From Luidia sarsii (lineage: Eukaryota; Echinodermata; Asteroidea; Paxillosida; Luidiidae): a DNA stretch of 64,000 nt. The position numbers and the translations under genes were made by a program. The stretch spans positions 24,251,474 to 24,315,473 of the forward strand of contig OX465105.1 of assembly GCA_949987565.1 (NCBI GenBank), in the 5' to 3' direction. The notes under the pieces are model-generated. The model worked only from the letters and a program-made list of their open reading frames with translations, made no database searches and was not told where the DNA came from. This document shows positions 37,107 through 50,599 of the stretch, piece by piece; within the stretch, counting starts at the first letter, position 1; the number at the start of each line of letters is the position of its first letter.

Positions 37107-38030
37107 AAAATTCCCAACTTTTCAGCTGCAGTAATCATTTTGAAAGTGCAAGTTATGTCATCCACATCGCTCGATTCAATTAGAACAACTTGCAGACTCA
37201 GGAAAATGTGATGCTGTCAAGGTTCATCTGCACAAACTCAACAAATCTACTGCCTCAATGCCGCGTGTGTGGTGTTTTTCGTACACAGGCTAATTCTAAC
37301 TCTATTTTCTGTGGGAGTATTGAGTGAGCAGTGCTTCGAGTGGAGACTTGTTTAATATATTTCACCACAAGGTGTCTTAATACAAGAAGTGTGGTATGCA
37401 CATTTTCGTTCCTTGATTTGTAAATTATTCATATAAAAAGCCAGAAATTTGTGAGTGGAGACGAGGACTCAATTGGGTTTACAGGCATTTCGTAAGCGTT
37501 ACTTTAAGGTTTATTTTTTCTTTATTTTGTTCTCATTCATTTATTGTCAGTCGAGGCTTCAAGATGCAAACAATTAAAATTACGGTGCTTGAGATCGCAG
37601 TTGGAATTAAATGTAGGAGTTTTGGGGGATAACAGAACTTTTCTTGGATATTGAAATAGAAAAAAAAAAGAATGAGGGAATCTTTCTCTCAGGAATAAGG
37701 GGGAAAAGGGAACATTTCAGTAACAAATTTTGTAGCATCTTTGGCATACTTGTGAAGCTGAACTCATGCATGTTGTTGTGTTAGGTCTACGACGTCTAAA
37801 TTGTGAATACAAATTTTCTATGAAAGCAGCTTGTATATATAGTAAGTTATGATGCCCTGAAGGTTTAGAGTGTAGAAAGGCATGGTGCTTGACTGTACAT
37901 GTTATGGGTATGTATGTGTGGTCGGACAATGGTAGAATGGTATTTATTATCTATTTCCGAAACAAACAAAAAAAGGGAACAGAAGAAATGTTGGAAAGGA
38001 AGCAGAATGGAACCGATTTCATAGGGATAC

Positions 38031-38333
38031 CAAGCCTCGCGCTTAAGTTTTTTTTTACTAGCCTGCCGGGCTAGTAAACTGTGTTTTTTGCTAGCCCATA
38101 GCAAGTTTTACTAGCCCTGTATAATTGATATTGAATTTAAAACAAGGTTATGAGGTAAAGTAAAACAAATTATTAGTTTCTACTTTCTCATCCCTACCTG
38201 CAATGTTTTTTGCTGCCACACCGCTGTCTACTTTTTTACTAGTCCACTGGGCTGGCAAAATGGGTCATTTTACTAGCCCACAGCTATTTTTACTAGACAA
38301 TGACCGTCAGGCTAGTGCTAAGGTCGAGCCCTG
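38031..38333. mobile_element. diverged hAT-like element, TCGAGCCCTG end
   Basis: Right end GCTAAGGTCGAGCCCTG. Left end CAAGCCTCGCGCTTAAG is a worn inverted match. The inside has five CTAGCCC/GGGCTAG words in both orientations, so it should fold on itself. Confidence 0.5.
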
Positions 38334-41300
38334 GATATTTATTGCTCAAAAGTCTGCAGAGCCTGAAAGCTTTCCTTTGTAAAACAGAATAAATATCCTA
38401 CCTTTAACAAAAAAATGAATTGCCTTTTTTTTTTCTTTTTTTTTTACATACATTTGGACATTGTTGGCTTGTTATTAGCTGCATGTGGAGCTTTAGCTGG
38501 CAATCTGATTTTACAAAAGGAAGACTTTTCCGGAGAAGCAATTTTGGGTTCTTAAGCAACTCGATGAAATGGGCCCTCGTTGCTTGTATCAGTCTGCCTC
38601 CTCGATGCAGGTCGCATAGAGATCGGCGGAGTAGAAACATGGCCGGTCAGCTTTGGTGTGGAGGACTTTGTGTTGGATGTTGGCCAGAGTCGGGGGCCAT
38701 ACGGCAATCTTAGCAGGACACACTACGCAGCAAAAACCAACTCACACCCAAACAACTCGACCGGAGAACCAGTCACAATTCTCCAATCTCGTCAGTAGGT
38801 ATTTGTTAACCAAAAGTTGTTGCATGCTAATAGCAAGTTTATCTCCTTTTGGGGGTATTTGATAAGAAAATCAACCCATACAAGACAAAAAGTACGAATG
38901 AGGTAATGGATCTCGAGGTGAGGTTAGATAAGGCAAGTCACTTTGCTTTAGACTTTTCAATAACAATTCTTAAGAGTTTCATCAAATGAATGAGGGTTCT
39001 TGTTAATCACTGTTAACCTTGTTGACCCCTATAAGTCATACATGATACATGTATAAGATCAATATTTAAGGGGGGCATAGGAAAATAGAAATGCCACTAA
39101 AGATACAATTTTTGACTTTCTGTACCTTTTAAGGACAAATCCATCAAAATTGGAATTTTCAAATTTCATCAAAATTGCATCAAAATTTCAGCTGCTGAAA
39201 TCTTGGATTAATATCTAGGGACTTTTGAGTCAGGCTGAGATTTGCTTTCATTTTTTTTTTCATTTGTTCGATGATATTTCATCTCATTTGGTTTGGTGTA
39301 GCTTGGACTAGCTTGTGGTAGAAGATGGCTTTACTGGAATGCCTCCAAGTTGCATGCTGAACTGAATATAGTCCTGTCACGCCTGAGCAGTATTCAGATA
39401 GAGGACCCCCCCCCCCCCCCCCGTCAACTCATTCGTGTAAATACTTGTATGTTTTTATGTTGTACAAAAAGCATTGTATATCATTTCATATATTTTATAT
39501 AATTATATTCGCGTGGAGAGTGTTCTGTCTTGGGCTTTCTTGAAAAAAAAAAGAGGGGATAGATAGAAGACGTTTGTTCAAATCCTAGTTTTGGGGTTGT
39601 TTTTGTTGTTGTTGGATGGATTCATGAGCGGCTGTTTTCTTACCTGTATTGTCAAGGAAAAGGTAATCACGTGAAGGAAATGTTTGATTTTTATTCTTTC
39701 GGATAACTAACCAGCGTTTTTTAGTAGAGTTTGATATACCATTGATGGTATTCAAGACTCCTTTTGTGTCTGATTTTGTTTGGCAATGTGTTTTAGAGAT
39801 AGATGATTATGAGAGGAAAATTACTGTAGCTGATTCTAATTTAAAAAGAAAGGATTTACGGTGTGTACTGTTTGAGCAACTCTCAACATAATGACTATTT
39901 GTCACAGAGCTGTGATCTGGATAATGAAGTTGCCTCTATTAAATCTAAATCAGTAGCATTTCAATTTTGTTTTTTGGAAAATGACACCACTATCATATCT
40001 TAAGATTTGGGCACAGGATTTCTTGAGGCCTGTCATCCCGATGACTGGAATATAATTTGTGGACATGGAATATCTTGATGGGGTTGTTCTGCATTGCACC
40101 ATGGAGCATGATTGCACTGAAGCTGAAGGAAAAACCAAATATTCTTGAAGTATAACAATATCCGTTTTTATTGGAATATTGACAATATCACAGAGATACA
40201 CAGGATACAGAAAGTGCCAAAATGCAAACGAACCTATGTGTACTGACATCTTTGTTTCTTATATCACAGATCTAAGTTTTTAATTTACCGGTACAGGTCA
40301 GCTGTGAATGGCTTCTCTGTTTTACTCCAATAGTCCGGTGCCACTTCTTGCTCTATCTTCGCTTCCTATTTGACGACCCTCTAAAGATACCTCATTCTCG
40401 GTTTATCTTTCAGCTGCTGAGGATGTGTTTTATAGCAGGTTGTGTTCCGTGGTAGCACATTACTGTGTATCAAAACAATGCTTTACAATCCCCAATGTAA
40501 TAAGTTTTTTCGGCTCTCTCAAAAGTCCAGATTTTCTCAAAAGTGATACCACAATTTGAAATCACATACTACCTAGCAAAGCTGTAAATAAGGTGTGAAC
40601 TTCCATTTTATGAAGTCAAACCTTAGATGTAGTGGTTGTTGAGCTAACTCCTGAATAAGAGGGTTTTGAGAACTTTGCTCCTTGTCTAAACATATTCATT
40701 GGGGAGGCTTCTTGAAGAGTGACCTTTGGGTCTTGAAGTACATTGGAAAGGATAACGTTCATCTATGCAGACACTCACTTTGTACCAGAACCTTAATTTA
40801 CATGTAATTACCTGTATCTTTGAGTCACAATGATTTCCGATTTTTTTTCTTTGCTCCAACATGTAGATGTGTGCTTTGTTCATTTTAGCTTGGAAAGTTA
40901 GTACATGTATGCTTTTTATTTAATGAAATCAATTTAATGAAAATCAAGAATTGTTGCAACCAAATATGATGAATTTGTTACGACAAAGCTACGCTTTCCG
41001 TTTTAGTTTTGATGAGTATGGTTGTTTTTTCTTTCGTTTTATGATAATAGAATATGTAGTATTTATTATGAAAAATACATTATGGTAAAGTTATTCTCTT
41101 TAGGAGGTTGTAAATGAAATGGGGATTTTTTTTATTGGGTTTCTCACCCTCAAGCAAAGATTGTATCAAAGTTTCTAAGGAATAGAATAATATCATTGTC
41201 CAAAAGTAACCAGTTTCCATTTCATTCACCAGGAAGCATGGATACAGTCTAATTAAATGTGTCTGTCGATTTCAGGAAAATGTCCGACAAATTTTAGAGA

Positions 41301-41603
41301 GAAAAAAGCCAACACAACCTGTCCTTGATTTGGAATATTTGCCAAAGAAGATTCCCTTTGAGACATTTTACTTTCAGCTGTATTTAATGTCCTTTGAGTC
41401 TCTAGTGATGTACTTTTTTGGGGGAAATCGTTTCACTGTATTCATGCCAGCCTTCACGTTCTTAGTTTCCATTTTCCATATCTTAGAAGATAAAGTATTT
41501 CTGATACAGAATTGTGTGTGCTGATTAAAGGGAAAATGAAGAAGACAGTACAGCATTGTTTAATTATCAATACTTAATTATCAAGGACCAGATTGACATT
41601 CTG

Positions 41604-41655
41604 ACTTTGATAAAGGGGGTGCTAGGATCGAAACGTCATGCCCTCAAACTTTGCG
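41604..41655 (+). repeat. stem-GAAACGTC repeat (GGTCC family)
   Basis: TTTGATAAAGGGGGTGCTAG, GATCGAAACGTCATGCCC. The left stem half has changed to GGGGG, so the stem is weakened. Confidence 0.65.
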
Positions 41656-42123
41656 AGATTGGTTGGCAATGCCATTGAAAAATTCAATCTCTGCTCACCA
41701 AATGATCCACAGATCTCACCAACTTTCGCACTTTGGATCTGACTTACTTTGGATTGATGTTGTCCAAAGCTAACAATGTAGGGTTGTCAATCCAGCCCAT
41801 GGTGGATTATGTTGGATTTTTTAAGGATATGATACAAACTTTGAGGATGTTTTTTTTTTCCGTTAACCAATCTGCCTTGGAGAAAGGTTGTGATAGTATT
41901 TAGACATTAGGCCCTAAAATTCAAACTGGTATGGTTTATCACTGTATTTCTTTCCTTTCATGGATGAGATTTTTTCGTCATGGGTTTGGACGGGGGTTAT
42001 ATTGGTATACACAAAATATGTCTTGTGTCCAGAGTGTTGGTTGAGTAACAATAAAACGTCTTTCAGACTATCCAACAGATCATTGCCCATTGCTTTTGGT
42101 GTGTAATCATCTTAAGTGCTACC

Positions 42124-42343
42124 GGCTGTTTTCGAAAAGAAAGCTTAGGGTCGGGCTTAGGCTTCGGTCATATCACAGGCATCTAAAACCAAGCGTTTTG
42201 CCCCAGTTTCTTGGGGAATACTCTGTACCTACCAAGCCAACAAACCTTCAAATTTAGAAACAAACCACAAACTGGATTTTCAGGTTTTGTCAGACAGAGA
42301 TGAAGCCTGAGCCCGAGCCTAAGTCTCCATTTCGAAAACAGCC
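42124..42343. mobile_element. 220-bp MITE, GGCTGTTTTCGAAA ends
   Basis: GGCTGTTTTCGAAA at 42124-42137 is exactly inverted as TTTCGAAAACAGCC at 42330-42343. Inside, GGGCTTAGGCTTCGG faces GAAGCCTGAGCCCGAGCC, so the pairing extends inward. Confidence 0.75.
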
Positions 42344-42639
42344 ATAGACGAGTTCAGGGGAGGAAAACCAGACTGAAGAGGGTCAGAAACAATGCTGGAT
42401 GGAAGAGAATCGAGACAATTCTAAACCTTTTTAAAAAGGATTAGAATGCCTTTAAAAATTACATTTTAAAAACAAGATGACAGAGATAAAGGAATGCACC
42501 GATTCATCTTCGAAAGGAAAATTAAATTAAGCCACATTTTCAGAGAACTATTGGTCATGTTCTTATCATTTGAGGCCGGAAGACAATTCTGAGCATTAGC
42601 CATGCGTTGAGGTCAAAGCTTTCCTGCCTCACTCTCAAG

Positions 42640-42963
42640 ATGGGACTCAAATTTCAGAGAAAAAAATGGACTAGATAACAGGTCTAGTAACTGAAGACTC
42701 TTACTGGACCTGAACTATTTTTACAAGACCTGTGCCATAAATAAGAAAAAACAAACCACAAATTTTGCATGCAGTGAAAGGAATACCATGAGAAAATGCT
42801 GTTTACTTGTACAGGTCAAAGTTATACATGTATTTGAGTGTCATTTTCTTCATGGTGCAAGAAAAAAAACACGACAGCCGGTCCAGTGCAGTCACACTCG
42901 GCACTGGACGGACGCTGAAATCACTAGACTCAGTCCACGGTCTAGTGGATATTTCAAGCCCTG
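42640..42963. mobile_element. hAT-like MITE, CAGGGCTCGAA family, copy 2
   Basis: Same orientation and internal order as 36310-36637 with scattered substitutions and small indels. The left tip is eroded (GGGACTCAAATTT); the right tip reads TTCAAGCCCTG. Confidence 0.75.
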
Positions 42964-43095
42964 ATGTTCAGTCTATTTACTTTGGAGAAGATTCGCAGAC
43001 AATTGAATTTTTTCAGCGTTATTGAGGTAGAAATCGGTGTCCAATGTGTGCTTGTGCGGCATCTTCAAGGGCGTGCGGGGAGTTACACCGTGGAA

Positions 43096-43123
<28 letters not shown>
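43096..43123. repeat. (GA)n microsatellite
   Basis: About thirteen GA dinucleotides with one GC interruption at the end. Confidence 0.95.
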
Positions 43124-43126
<3 letters not shown>

Positions 43127-44022
43127 AGGAAAAAAACCCAATTCCGTCCCGATGACACACAATGAATTACCTCCGCGGAGGGGACTGCCTGGCAATTTAA
43201 TATTAAGCTGGGATCATTTGGCCCGGTAGGCCAGCACTCAAAGATCCCCGGCTTCGGAAGCAATTAGTGGGCCCCGTCTCGCATTTCAAAGGGAAAATGC
43301 CGACAAGTTGCAAAGACGGCCCCGCGGGGCCCCTCTGGCCAACGCACAAAAGGGATCATTATTGGCGTTGCGTTTCAGCGTGCGGGAACTAGGACACCGC
43401 GCCGAAATATGTCCCGGTTTTTCGGGGGCATTGGCATTTTTTTTTTTTTTTTAGGAATAAATAGACCGAAATACAAAGGAATATGATGGCGCAGTCCCTA
43501 GATGCAATATTTTATTTTTTATTTTTTTTTAAATTGCCCCCGGGAGAAAAAATCATGAAATTATTCAGCTCATTTACTATCCAAATATTAGCTGGGAGGG
43601 TTGTTCCTGCATGACAACATGTTGGTATGAATTGGCCTCTCCATTGGGGTTACCTCGGGGGCATTTTTGTTTGCTTGAGAGAGTGTCCCTCATGATGATT
43701 CAATTTTCATGGGTGCACGGAGAGGTGGAAGGAGGGGTAGGAGGGGTACACTGTGGGGTGCTCGAATAAGGAGGAGGAAGCAGGGGGGGGGAAGAACGAG
43801 GCCACTGAGATATTTACACACCCTGATTTCACTGCTTGAGGGAAATCCCTCATACTACATGAAATTATAGAAAGAAAATGTTATTCTTGTCTTTCTTTCC
43901 TCTTGCAGCACTCCTAATACTGGGGAAGCTGTTTCTCCAACACGATGACACAATATCAAACAAAACTGTTGCCACATGAGCCACATTTGTTAATTAGAAT
44001 ACAATCTCTTTCTGTCTCTTTC

Positions 44023-44070
44023 TGCCTTTGAGAAAGGTCCCGCTAGGATCAAAATGTCAGACCCTGCGAT
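44023..44070 (+). repeat. stem-GAAACGTC repeat (GGTCC family)
   Basis: GCCTTTGAGAAAGGTCCCGC, TAGGATCAAAATGTCAGACC. GAAACG has decayed to AAAATG. Confidence 0.65.
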
Positions 44071-44654
44071 TTGCACCATTTTGTACATTACTCCACGAGA
44101 CAGTTGGACTTGAGTGGGATTTAAACCCAAACTTGAGTTTACTATTTCTGACTGGCTCCACAAAAATGGGTATTAAGGGATTTTGTTTTTTAAATGAGTG
44201 ATGTCCATACCTAAATTAGTTCAGATATGTACATCGCTCATTAAAAAAATGTCTCTTAATACACATTTTTGTGGAGTAGTCCTTTACACGCAATAGCATA
44301 GTGTTAATTAATACCCCTTTAAACAGTGGGTCACATGTTTAATACACCCACACTTTACCACCTTATTTATCCAGTCCTTAGGCTTGGCCTCTCAAAACAG
44401 TCAATCACATTTTGCGTTTGCTTTATATTGATCACTCTTTCACAAACAGAATCGTCAATTTACAGATGTGAAAATCAAGGACTTGTTTTGAGAAATACAG
44501 GTCATTTTCCTGCCTCAAAATTTCATGATACGAATATTGGAAAGAGAACTTGGGTCTTTTCCACTCTCTGAAAAGCAGCATTAAAAATATGATTTTTTTA
44601 TCAGTCTCGCATCCTATGTTTGAAAACAATCAATTTGAGTGATCAACATTTTAC

Positions 44655-44700
44655 TTTACCACCTGAGTTATCTAGCCCTTTGGTATCCCAATCCACCCCC
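44655..44700 (-). repeat. SINE head fragment
   Basis: The - strand reads CCAAAGGGCTAGATAACTCA then GGTGG, an A-box-like fragment of the SINE seen at 12063 and 37000. Confidence 0.45.
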
Positions 44701-46059
44701 ACAAGAAAATGCATTATTTTGCTGGAGGGCACCAGGCAGATGCATGATTTGATTAATGTCGAAATGCTATGAACATTTGATTACTGCCCGAATAATGATC
44801 ATGTACCTGTGCCTTACAATCTAAGCTATCCCGCCTTTTGTCAGGGTATCTCCACTGCTGTGGTCAATTATCTTTTCATTTGACTGATTGAGGTTTTAAA
44901 GAATATTCATATTCATTTCTGTTTTAAAATGCACACCGATTTTAGTGTAGGCCTAATTTCTTTCAGTTTTCAAGAAATGTTTTGGTTAAAATGAGACTGA
45001 TGGAGAAATCTAATTATTTTCATTTCAATAACTCTCTGTATTAAGTGGTACTAAACCAACATCAGAAATATATGGATTATTATTAATAGGCCTATAGATG
45101 TTTGGAATTAGGCCTACTTTGCTAGAGACATTTGGGGATAAGCGTTGCCTTATGGTGAACAAAATATGGCTGATATCACCAATATCTGTAATTCAAATCA
45201 ATTTAAAATAGATTATGGAAAATGCAAAGAGAGTTTAACTGGAGCTGAACCATGCAGACTTTGAACCACAACATCTGATATATTATACCAGCATTCTACC
45301 ACATGAGATTACAGGGGTACCAGTCATTAGGTGAATCCTTCCCAAATAGCCAACTTTTTGGGCCAGGGGCACCAGTCAGAAGAAACAAAATGTATTGCCT
45401 GAATATTATAGGCATTTGAAATTTGCCTAGAAGATTTAGGCATTCAAATATTGCCTGAATGGATTTAGATATCACTGGGGCACCAGTTGGACACATTTAA
45501 ATATTGCCTAAATATTATAGACATTTAAATATTGCCTGGCAGTTATAGGCATTCAAATATTACCTCAATTTTATAATTGTGTCATTATTGCCTGGATATC
45601 ATTGGCATTTAAATATTGACTAAATCAGTCAATGTTATAGGTATTAAAATCTCGTATCAATTATATAGGGATTCAAAAATTGACTAAATGTTTTATGCAT
45701 TTAAATGCTTACGGTGGATCTTTCCCAAATACAAATAGCCAACAGACTCAATGTTACATGGATTCAAATATTGACAAATTTTTTTGGCATTAAAAGGGAT
45801 AACACAATATTGGTCGAGGTCAAAGAATAGCATCCATACGTTGTCTGATCCGACATGTGCATGAAATAGCACACCTGTGAAAATTTCAGCTCAATCTGCC
45901 AACTGAGTATCGAGAAAATAGTGAAAACCACTTCATTTGTTTCACAAAAATGCAGCATTCAACAGCGTAATGTTCCAAAAAATCATTTAGATCTAGGGGT
46001 GAGACGTAAACGATTTCTTTACTCTTTTCTATAAAAACACGGCATTTTAGGCAGAAATA

Positions 46060-46206
46060 TTTCGGTGCGAGGTTTCTGCCCTAACAATCTTCAAACTGTA
46101 TGTAAATCTGTATGTAAATCTGTATGTAAATCTGTATGTAAATCTTTCTCTGCTTTTGAGAAAGGTCCTGCTAGGATCGAAACGTCAGGCCCACTAAATT
46201 TTAGAT
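46060..46206 (+). repeat. TGTATGTAAATC short array plus stem-GAAACGTC repeat
   Basis: CTGTATGTAAAT repeats four times in 46095-46145. Then comes one of the best-kept GGTCC-family copies (46151-46206): CTTTTGAGAAAGGTCCTGCT, AGGATCGAAACGTCAGGCCC, ACTAAATTTTAG. Confidence 0.8.
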
Positions 46207-46559
46207 TGTATGTAAATCTGTGAACATTTCTGTTTTTCGATCTTACCAATGTTGTGTAGCATGTAGGAGCTTCAAATATTGCCTGAATGTCATTTAAAAA
46301 AAATTATTACATGAATATTATCAGCTGTTAATCATTGCTTTAGGCTTATATGCTATTTCTGGTATTAGCAATAGCATTTCACTCTGAATATTGTAAGTGA
46401 TTAAGAGAATGGGGAGCACAGGCCTGCCACTGGCCCAAACATGGCGTCGAGATGTCGCCCTCTTTAGGCAACCAAACAAAAATTATAATACGTGCCCAGC
46501 AAAAATTCTCATCCACTATCAATAGAAGAATAGATTGGGACGTTAGAAAAAACTGGCTG

Positions 46560-47700
46560 TGGTCCGGTCGTCTGCTTTAGATAATGGTGCTCAGTCCACG
46601 GGGGAGATGCACGGCCACGTGCGCGGGTGATTTAGTGCCGACACGTGTCGGTAATAGGACACCCACCGTGTAATCATCCCGTGGTCGTGTGACAAGATGG
46701 CGAACTTCAGTGTAACAAGGCATTATCTAATGCACAGCCAAGGCCCATTGCATTGGCTTAGTATAAGTATATAATTAATAGTAAAATAATACACGCTGGT
46801 CTAAATTTCCAAGGCCTAGAAAGGAAACACACGAGGACTGGAGTATTCCCACTGGCATTCATTCCATCTATCAATATCGTCGTGGGACTTTCCAGTTGTG
46901 CAATCTTTTCCTGCCAATTTACTATTTAGAGGCTTCGGTTTTGATCGTATTACGGGCGACTTTGCGGTTGTCATGCACAAGATTCGGCGAGCAAGCTTGA
47001 TATTTTTGAGTTCTTTGTTGTCAGAGTTTCCAGCGTTCAAAAACTCATCGACACCAACCCGGAAATCTTCTGTGACCCAGTGAAAGTTCTTCTCTGTACC
47101 TAGTCAAAGTATGAGGTCACCTTATAATGGTAAAAAAACGAGTCACAATCTTACCGGTTTGGGAGCGTCGACTGACACGATTCGGCGCAACTTCGGAAAT
47201 TGATGGCGCCGAGTTGTCCCACCAATCACCACTCCGCACTCGTTCAATCCAACGGCCTCCGGTGAGACATTGGCTACGGCTCATACTCTCAACCTCTGGT
47301 TTCTTCAACTATGATTTACGTCAAGTTTTGAAATCGATTTCCATTTTTAACATGACTAACAACGGCCTATCGTCAGAGAAAGCAAGACACAGACGCTATC
47401 TTCAACATTTTGATAAGTCTGGCCGAAATGTGAGGTTGGTCGAAATTCATTCGCTCGCGGCTTTCACTAATACACGAATCTGTGGGAGCTGCTGGCTAGT
47501 GGCTGCAGGCAAGTCCCATAGACTGCATGCGTAATTTCCCAGCCATAGCCATTAACCTTTGCCACGGCCTGAGCCCAAGCCGCCCCCCTCCCCTTTCCAG
47601 TCTCCAAACGCGCTTGCGCATTGCTATTACGTCATTAAATTTGATTGACCAATCGGAGACGAACTTTCCACACGGTGAAGTTTGAGTACTCTTGAGTTTT
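46560..47700. promoter_or_regulatory. GC-richer promoter-like patch
   Basis: At 47610-47653 three promoter-type words sit close together: GCGCTTGCGCA (NRF1-like, 47610-47620), TTACGTCA (CRE/ATF, 47627-47634) and GACCAATCGG (CCAAT box). Short open frames lie around it on both strands, including 135 codons on + (47127-47534) and 74 codons on - (46816-47040). They resemble no protein I know. It could be the promoter of an unrecognised or non-coding transcript, or a GC-rich repeat. Confidence 0.3.
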
Positions 47701-48653
47701 TTATTTCCATCTCCGAAGGGAACGTAGTCCCCTTTAAGATTGTGTCATCTTTGTAAATGTGAATAGGCATAAAAAGCCACATGAATACATTAATTTATCC
47801 TAACTCTTCCCAACTATAGAGGGGTAATAAAAATGGCAACATAGAATGTGCTGCACTGCGTTAATTCATGCCGCGAAGTCACCGGCATATAAAATCTTTT
47901 CCCAACATAGATCGTCTATAGTAACAGAATAGAGGCTAGAGAATAAGTGCAAGAAAATGCGAAACAAACCCCCAATACTTTTCCATCTGATATATATCCT
48001 GAAAATGCACATAAATCCATTGCTATACAACTAAAACAAATAAATGTGGCTTCATAATATAATGAAACAAAAAAGTAACAATGTGGTGAGAGGTATTGAG
48101 ATATTCAGCACACTTTTCAGTCAAGGAAATTACAGTTTGACTGACATATCTTTTGGGTATTTTAGGGCAAAGTTAAGACCCTTTACGGATAGGTGCAGAT
48201 AATGAAAAGTGCACCTTTTCAAAAATTACTTTAGCTGGCTAAAACCTTCAGTGGTTTTATGTTTGCATCTTGTTTAGTGCCCAAAATATATGTTCAGATT
48301 ACAAAACAAAAAGAAAGCAAGATTGAAAAAGAGAGAAAGATACCCGGGTGCTATTTCATAGAGGTGCTTAAGCACCAACATTTTGCATCATGGCCTCAAC
48401 ATCCATGAAGGGAATGACTAATCCTCACTCCATTAATCCCTCCTTTCTTTCATCTTGCCTGTCCCTTTCCCCTTTGATCTCTCACCTTGCTCAAATCCCT
48501 TTTCATCCCCCCTTTTGTTTGTTTTCCCTTTGATCCCCCCTCCCTTTGTGTGTACATCTGCATCCCAAGGCCCGCTGCCTTCCCTTTTGTCCTTCCTGTC
48601 ATGTGTGTCAGGGCTTTCCTTCCCCTGACTGTCAGTGCATGTCCTTATGTCAC

Positions 48654-48695
48654 TGGTCCTGCGAGGATTGAAACATCAGCCCCTCTAACTTTTGA
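48654..48695 (+). repeat. 5'-truncated stem-GAAACGTC repeat
   Basis: GGTCCTGCGAGGATTGAAAC, ATCAGCCCCTCTAACTTTTG; the left part is missing. Confidence 0.65.
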
Positions 48696-50593
48696 GCTTC
48701 ATACAAGGATCATAGGTCTGTAGATATGAAAAGTGCACCTACCGGGTACTCAAAAATGGATTCTAATTGGAAAAGTGGTTTCAAAGCATCAAAAGCCACA
48801 GTTGATAAAATCATGCTGCACCAAAAAATTGGAACACAAGTCAAACGCAATATTGCATCATGTGAACTATGGTTGTGTTCTTGGTTTCTCCAAGGACACA
48901 TTTCTATACTTAGGGGTTCCCGTGCTTAATCAACAACTTCAATATTTCCACCATTCCAATAACACATATTTTACTTCTTGCATCAATGAAAAACTGTCAT
49001 ATTCACAGTGGGAGGTAAACAACCCAATTAATTCTATTGTACAACTTGTCAATTCACTTGAGAGAGGAGCCGAGACAAATTGACTGGATCCGGGAAAATT
49101 TGACGGACCAGTCAAATTTTCTTTGCACTTTCATTGTTTAAAAAAGAAATCCCAGTCACTACCTTCTTCTTTGTCTGTCTGAAACTAGACCAGACAAGGA
49201 TAGAATTTAAAACCTGAATCAATCAATGATCCTATCACAATTTGTTTATTTTTTTAGATTATAACGAACATCCTTTCCATCACGAAACGCTCACCACTGC
49301 TAAAGAAACCTGCATATATGGTACTTCCTTTGGAATGATTAATCCAATAACAAAACGATTACATATTCCACTCATTTTAGCAGCTGCAACATTCCTACCA
49401 CTGTGGCCATAACAATGACCCGTTTTCAAGACTCTCTAAACAATGGTATCAGTATCACCATATTGGTGCATCACTCGCCTGCTTATGGTGAGACCCGAAT
49501 GAGTGGCTATGGTTATGGCTGTGGCTGTTGCTATGGGCAAGCACTGCACCGAGTCATGGGCTGCACATCGGAAAACCGCCACTCAAAGCCATAGCCACAG
49601 CTGTCCTTCCAAATCCAACCTATGTCGGGAGTAATGTTTGTGCTTAAAACGAAACTAATTTACAGTGGTGCAACTTTTTAACCCATCACCAAAAGGATGC
49701 AAAACATTGATTAGCGAGAAAAAATAAACCCAATAAAATAATCCACCCCAGGTTTGAACGGTACTCAGCAGTTACCAGCCCCGTATTTGCTGGGCTATTC
49801 TGCCCACTTAAAATAATTTGGCTTACTTTTTAAAGGCCCTATACAACATCGGTAAAGGTCCAAAGATTGCCACAGTTTGTGTGGTAAACCATTAAACATT
49901 CCCAAAAAGCAATCCTGCGAAGGTTTGTGCTCAAATGGTAATCTGAGAAAGTAGAAAAGGGCAAAAAAAAACAGGTCACGTTTTCGCACCGCCCTGTACT
50001 TGTAGTGTAAGAAATAGTTTATTACTCGCGAGTAATAGACTATCGGTATTTGTCAATGTTTGAGTGAAGATTTCTCAAGAAGTACAGCATTCCAAACCGT
50101 AAGATTTCAACATGATGATTCTATCATGACCATCTACAAACTGTGTGAATCAAATAAGAAGGAAATCTGTAAACATTGATGTTTCCCAATCTTCCCAATG
50201 TTGCACTGGGCCCTTAAGCTTGCACTTCATGTTGAAAAGTAAAATGCACCAAATGGCAGTCAAGAAAACTGACATATCCTTCAGGACAATTTACATTTTT
50301 ACAAGGGGTAATGGTCACCATTGTTTAAATTACAAAAAACCGGCAAAGATCTTCATCTTGCATAACAGCTTAAGAAATCTTTGGTATCCACTGATATTCA
50401 GTGAAGATTAACCCAGATCTGCCGAGTGAAAAACTTACAAACGCCGAACTACGTGAAATTCTGTGGTCTATTTTTAGGTTTGTGAAAAATGATGGTGTTA
50501 TCCCATTCACTGTTTTGTTGATATGGTTTATGATAATTCAGATGTTCTTGCAAATTTCATACTCTTTCCACTGGTATATAGTTTGTTTGGGGT

Positions 50594-50599
50594 TTTATT
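50594..50599 (-). terminator. candidate VMP1 polyadenylation signal AATAAA
   Basis: TTTATT on the + strand reads AATAAA on the - strand, about 260 bases past the VMP1 stop, the first such hexamer downstream. This would give a short 3' UTR. Confidence 0.5.

Larger units (their letters stand above)
37573..42055 (+). promoter_or_regulatory. candidate NXN polyadenylation signals
   Basis: Downstream of the NXN stop the + strand has ATTAAA at 37573-37578, AATAAA at 38388-38393 and AATAAA at 42050-42055. They would give 3' UTRs of about 1.3, 2.1 or 5.8 kb. Nothing in the sequence decides between them, and the two later ones require reading through a hAT-like element. Confidence 0.3.
37107..50593. 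other. intergenic region between convergent NXN and VMP1
   Basis: I recognise no conserved protein-coding exon here; open frames are short and unlike any family I know. AT-rich stretches dominate 37.4-42.0 kb, which may be NXN 3' UTR. GC-richer patches occur at 43.0-43.8 kb and 46.4-47.7 kb. The rest holds the repeats listed separately. Confidence 0.55.

Noticed and set aside
48726..49083. overlapping 67- and 116-codon frames
   Set aside because: No start or splice context, no similarity recognised, and two frames are equally open; probably chance.
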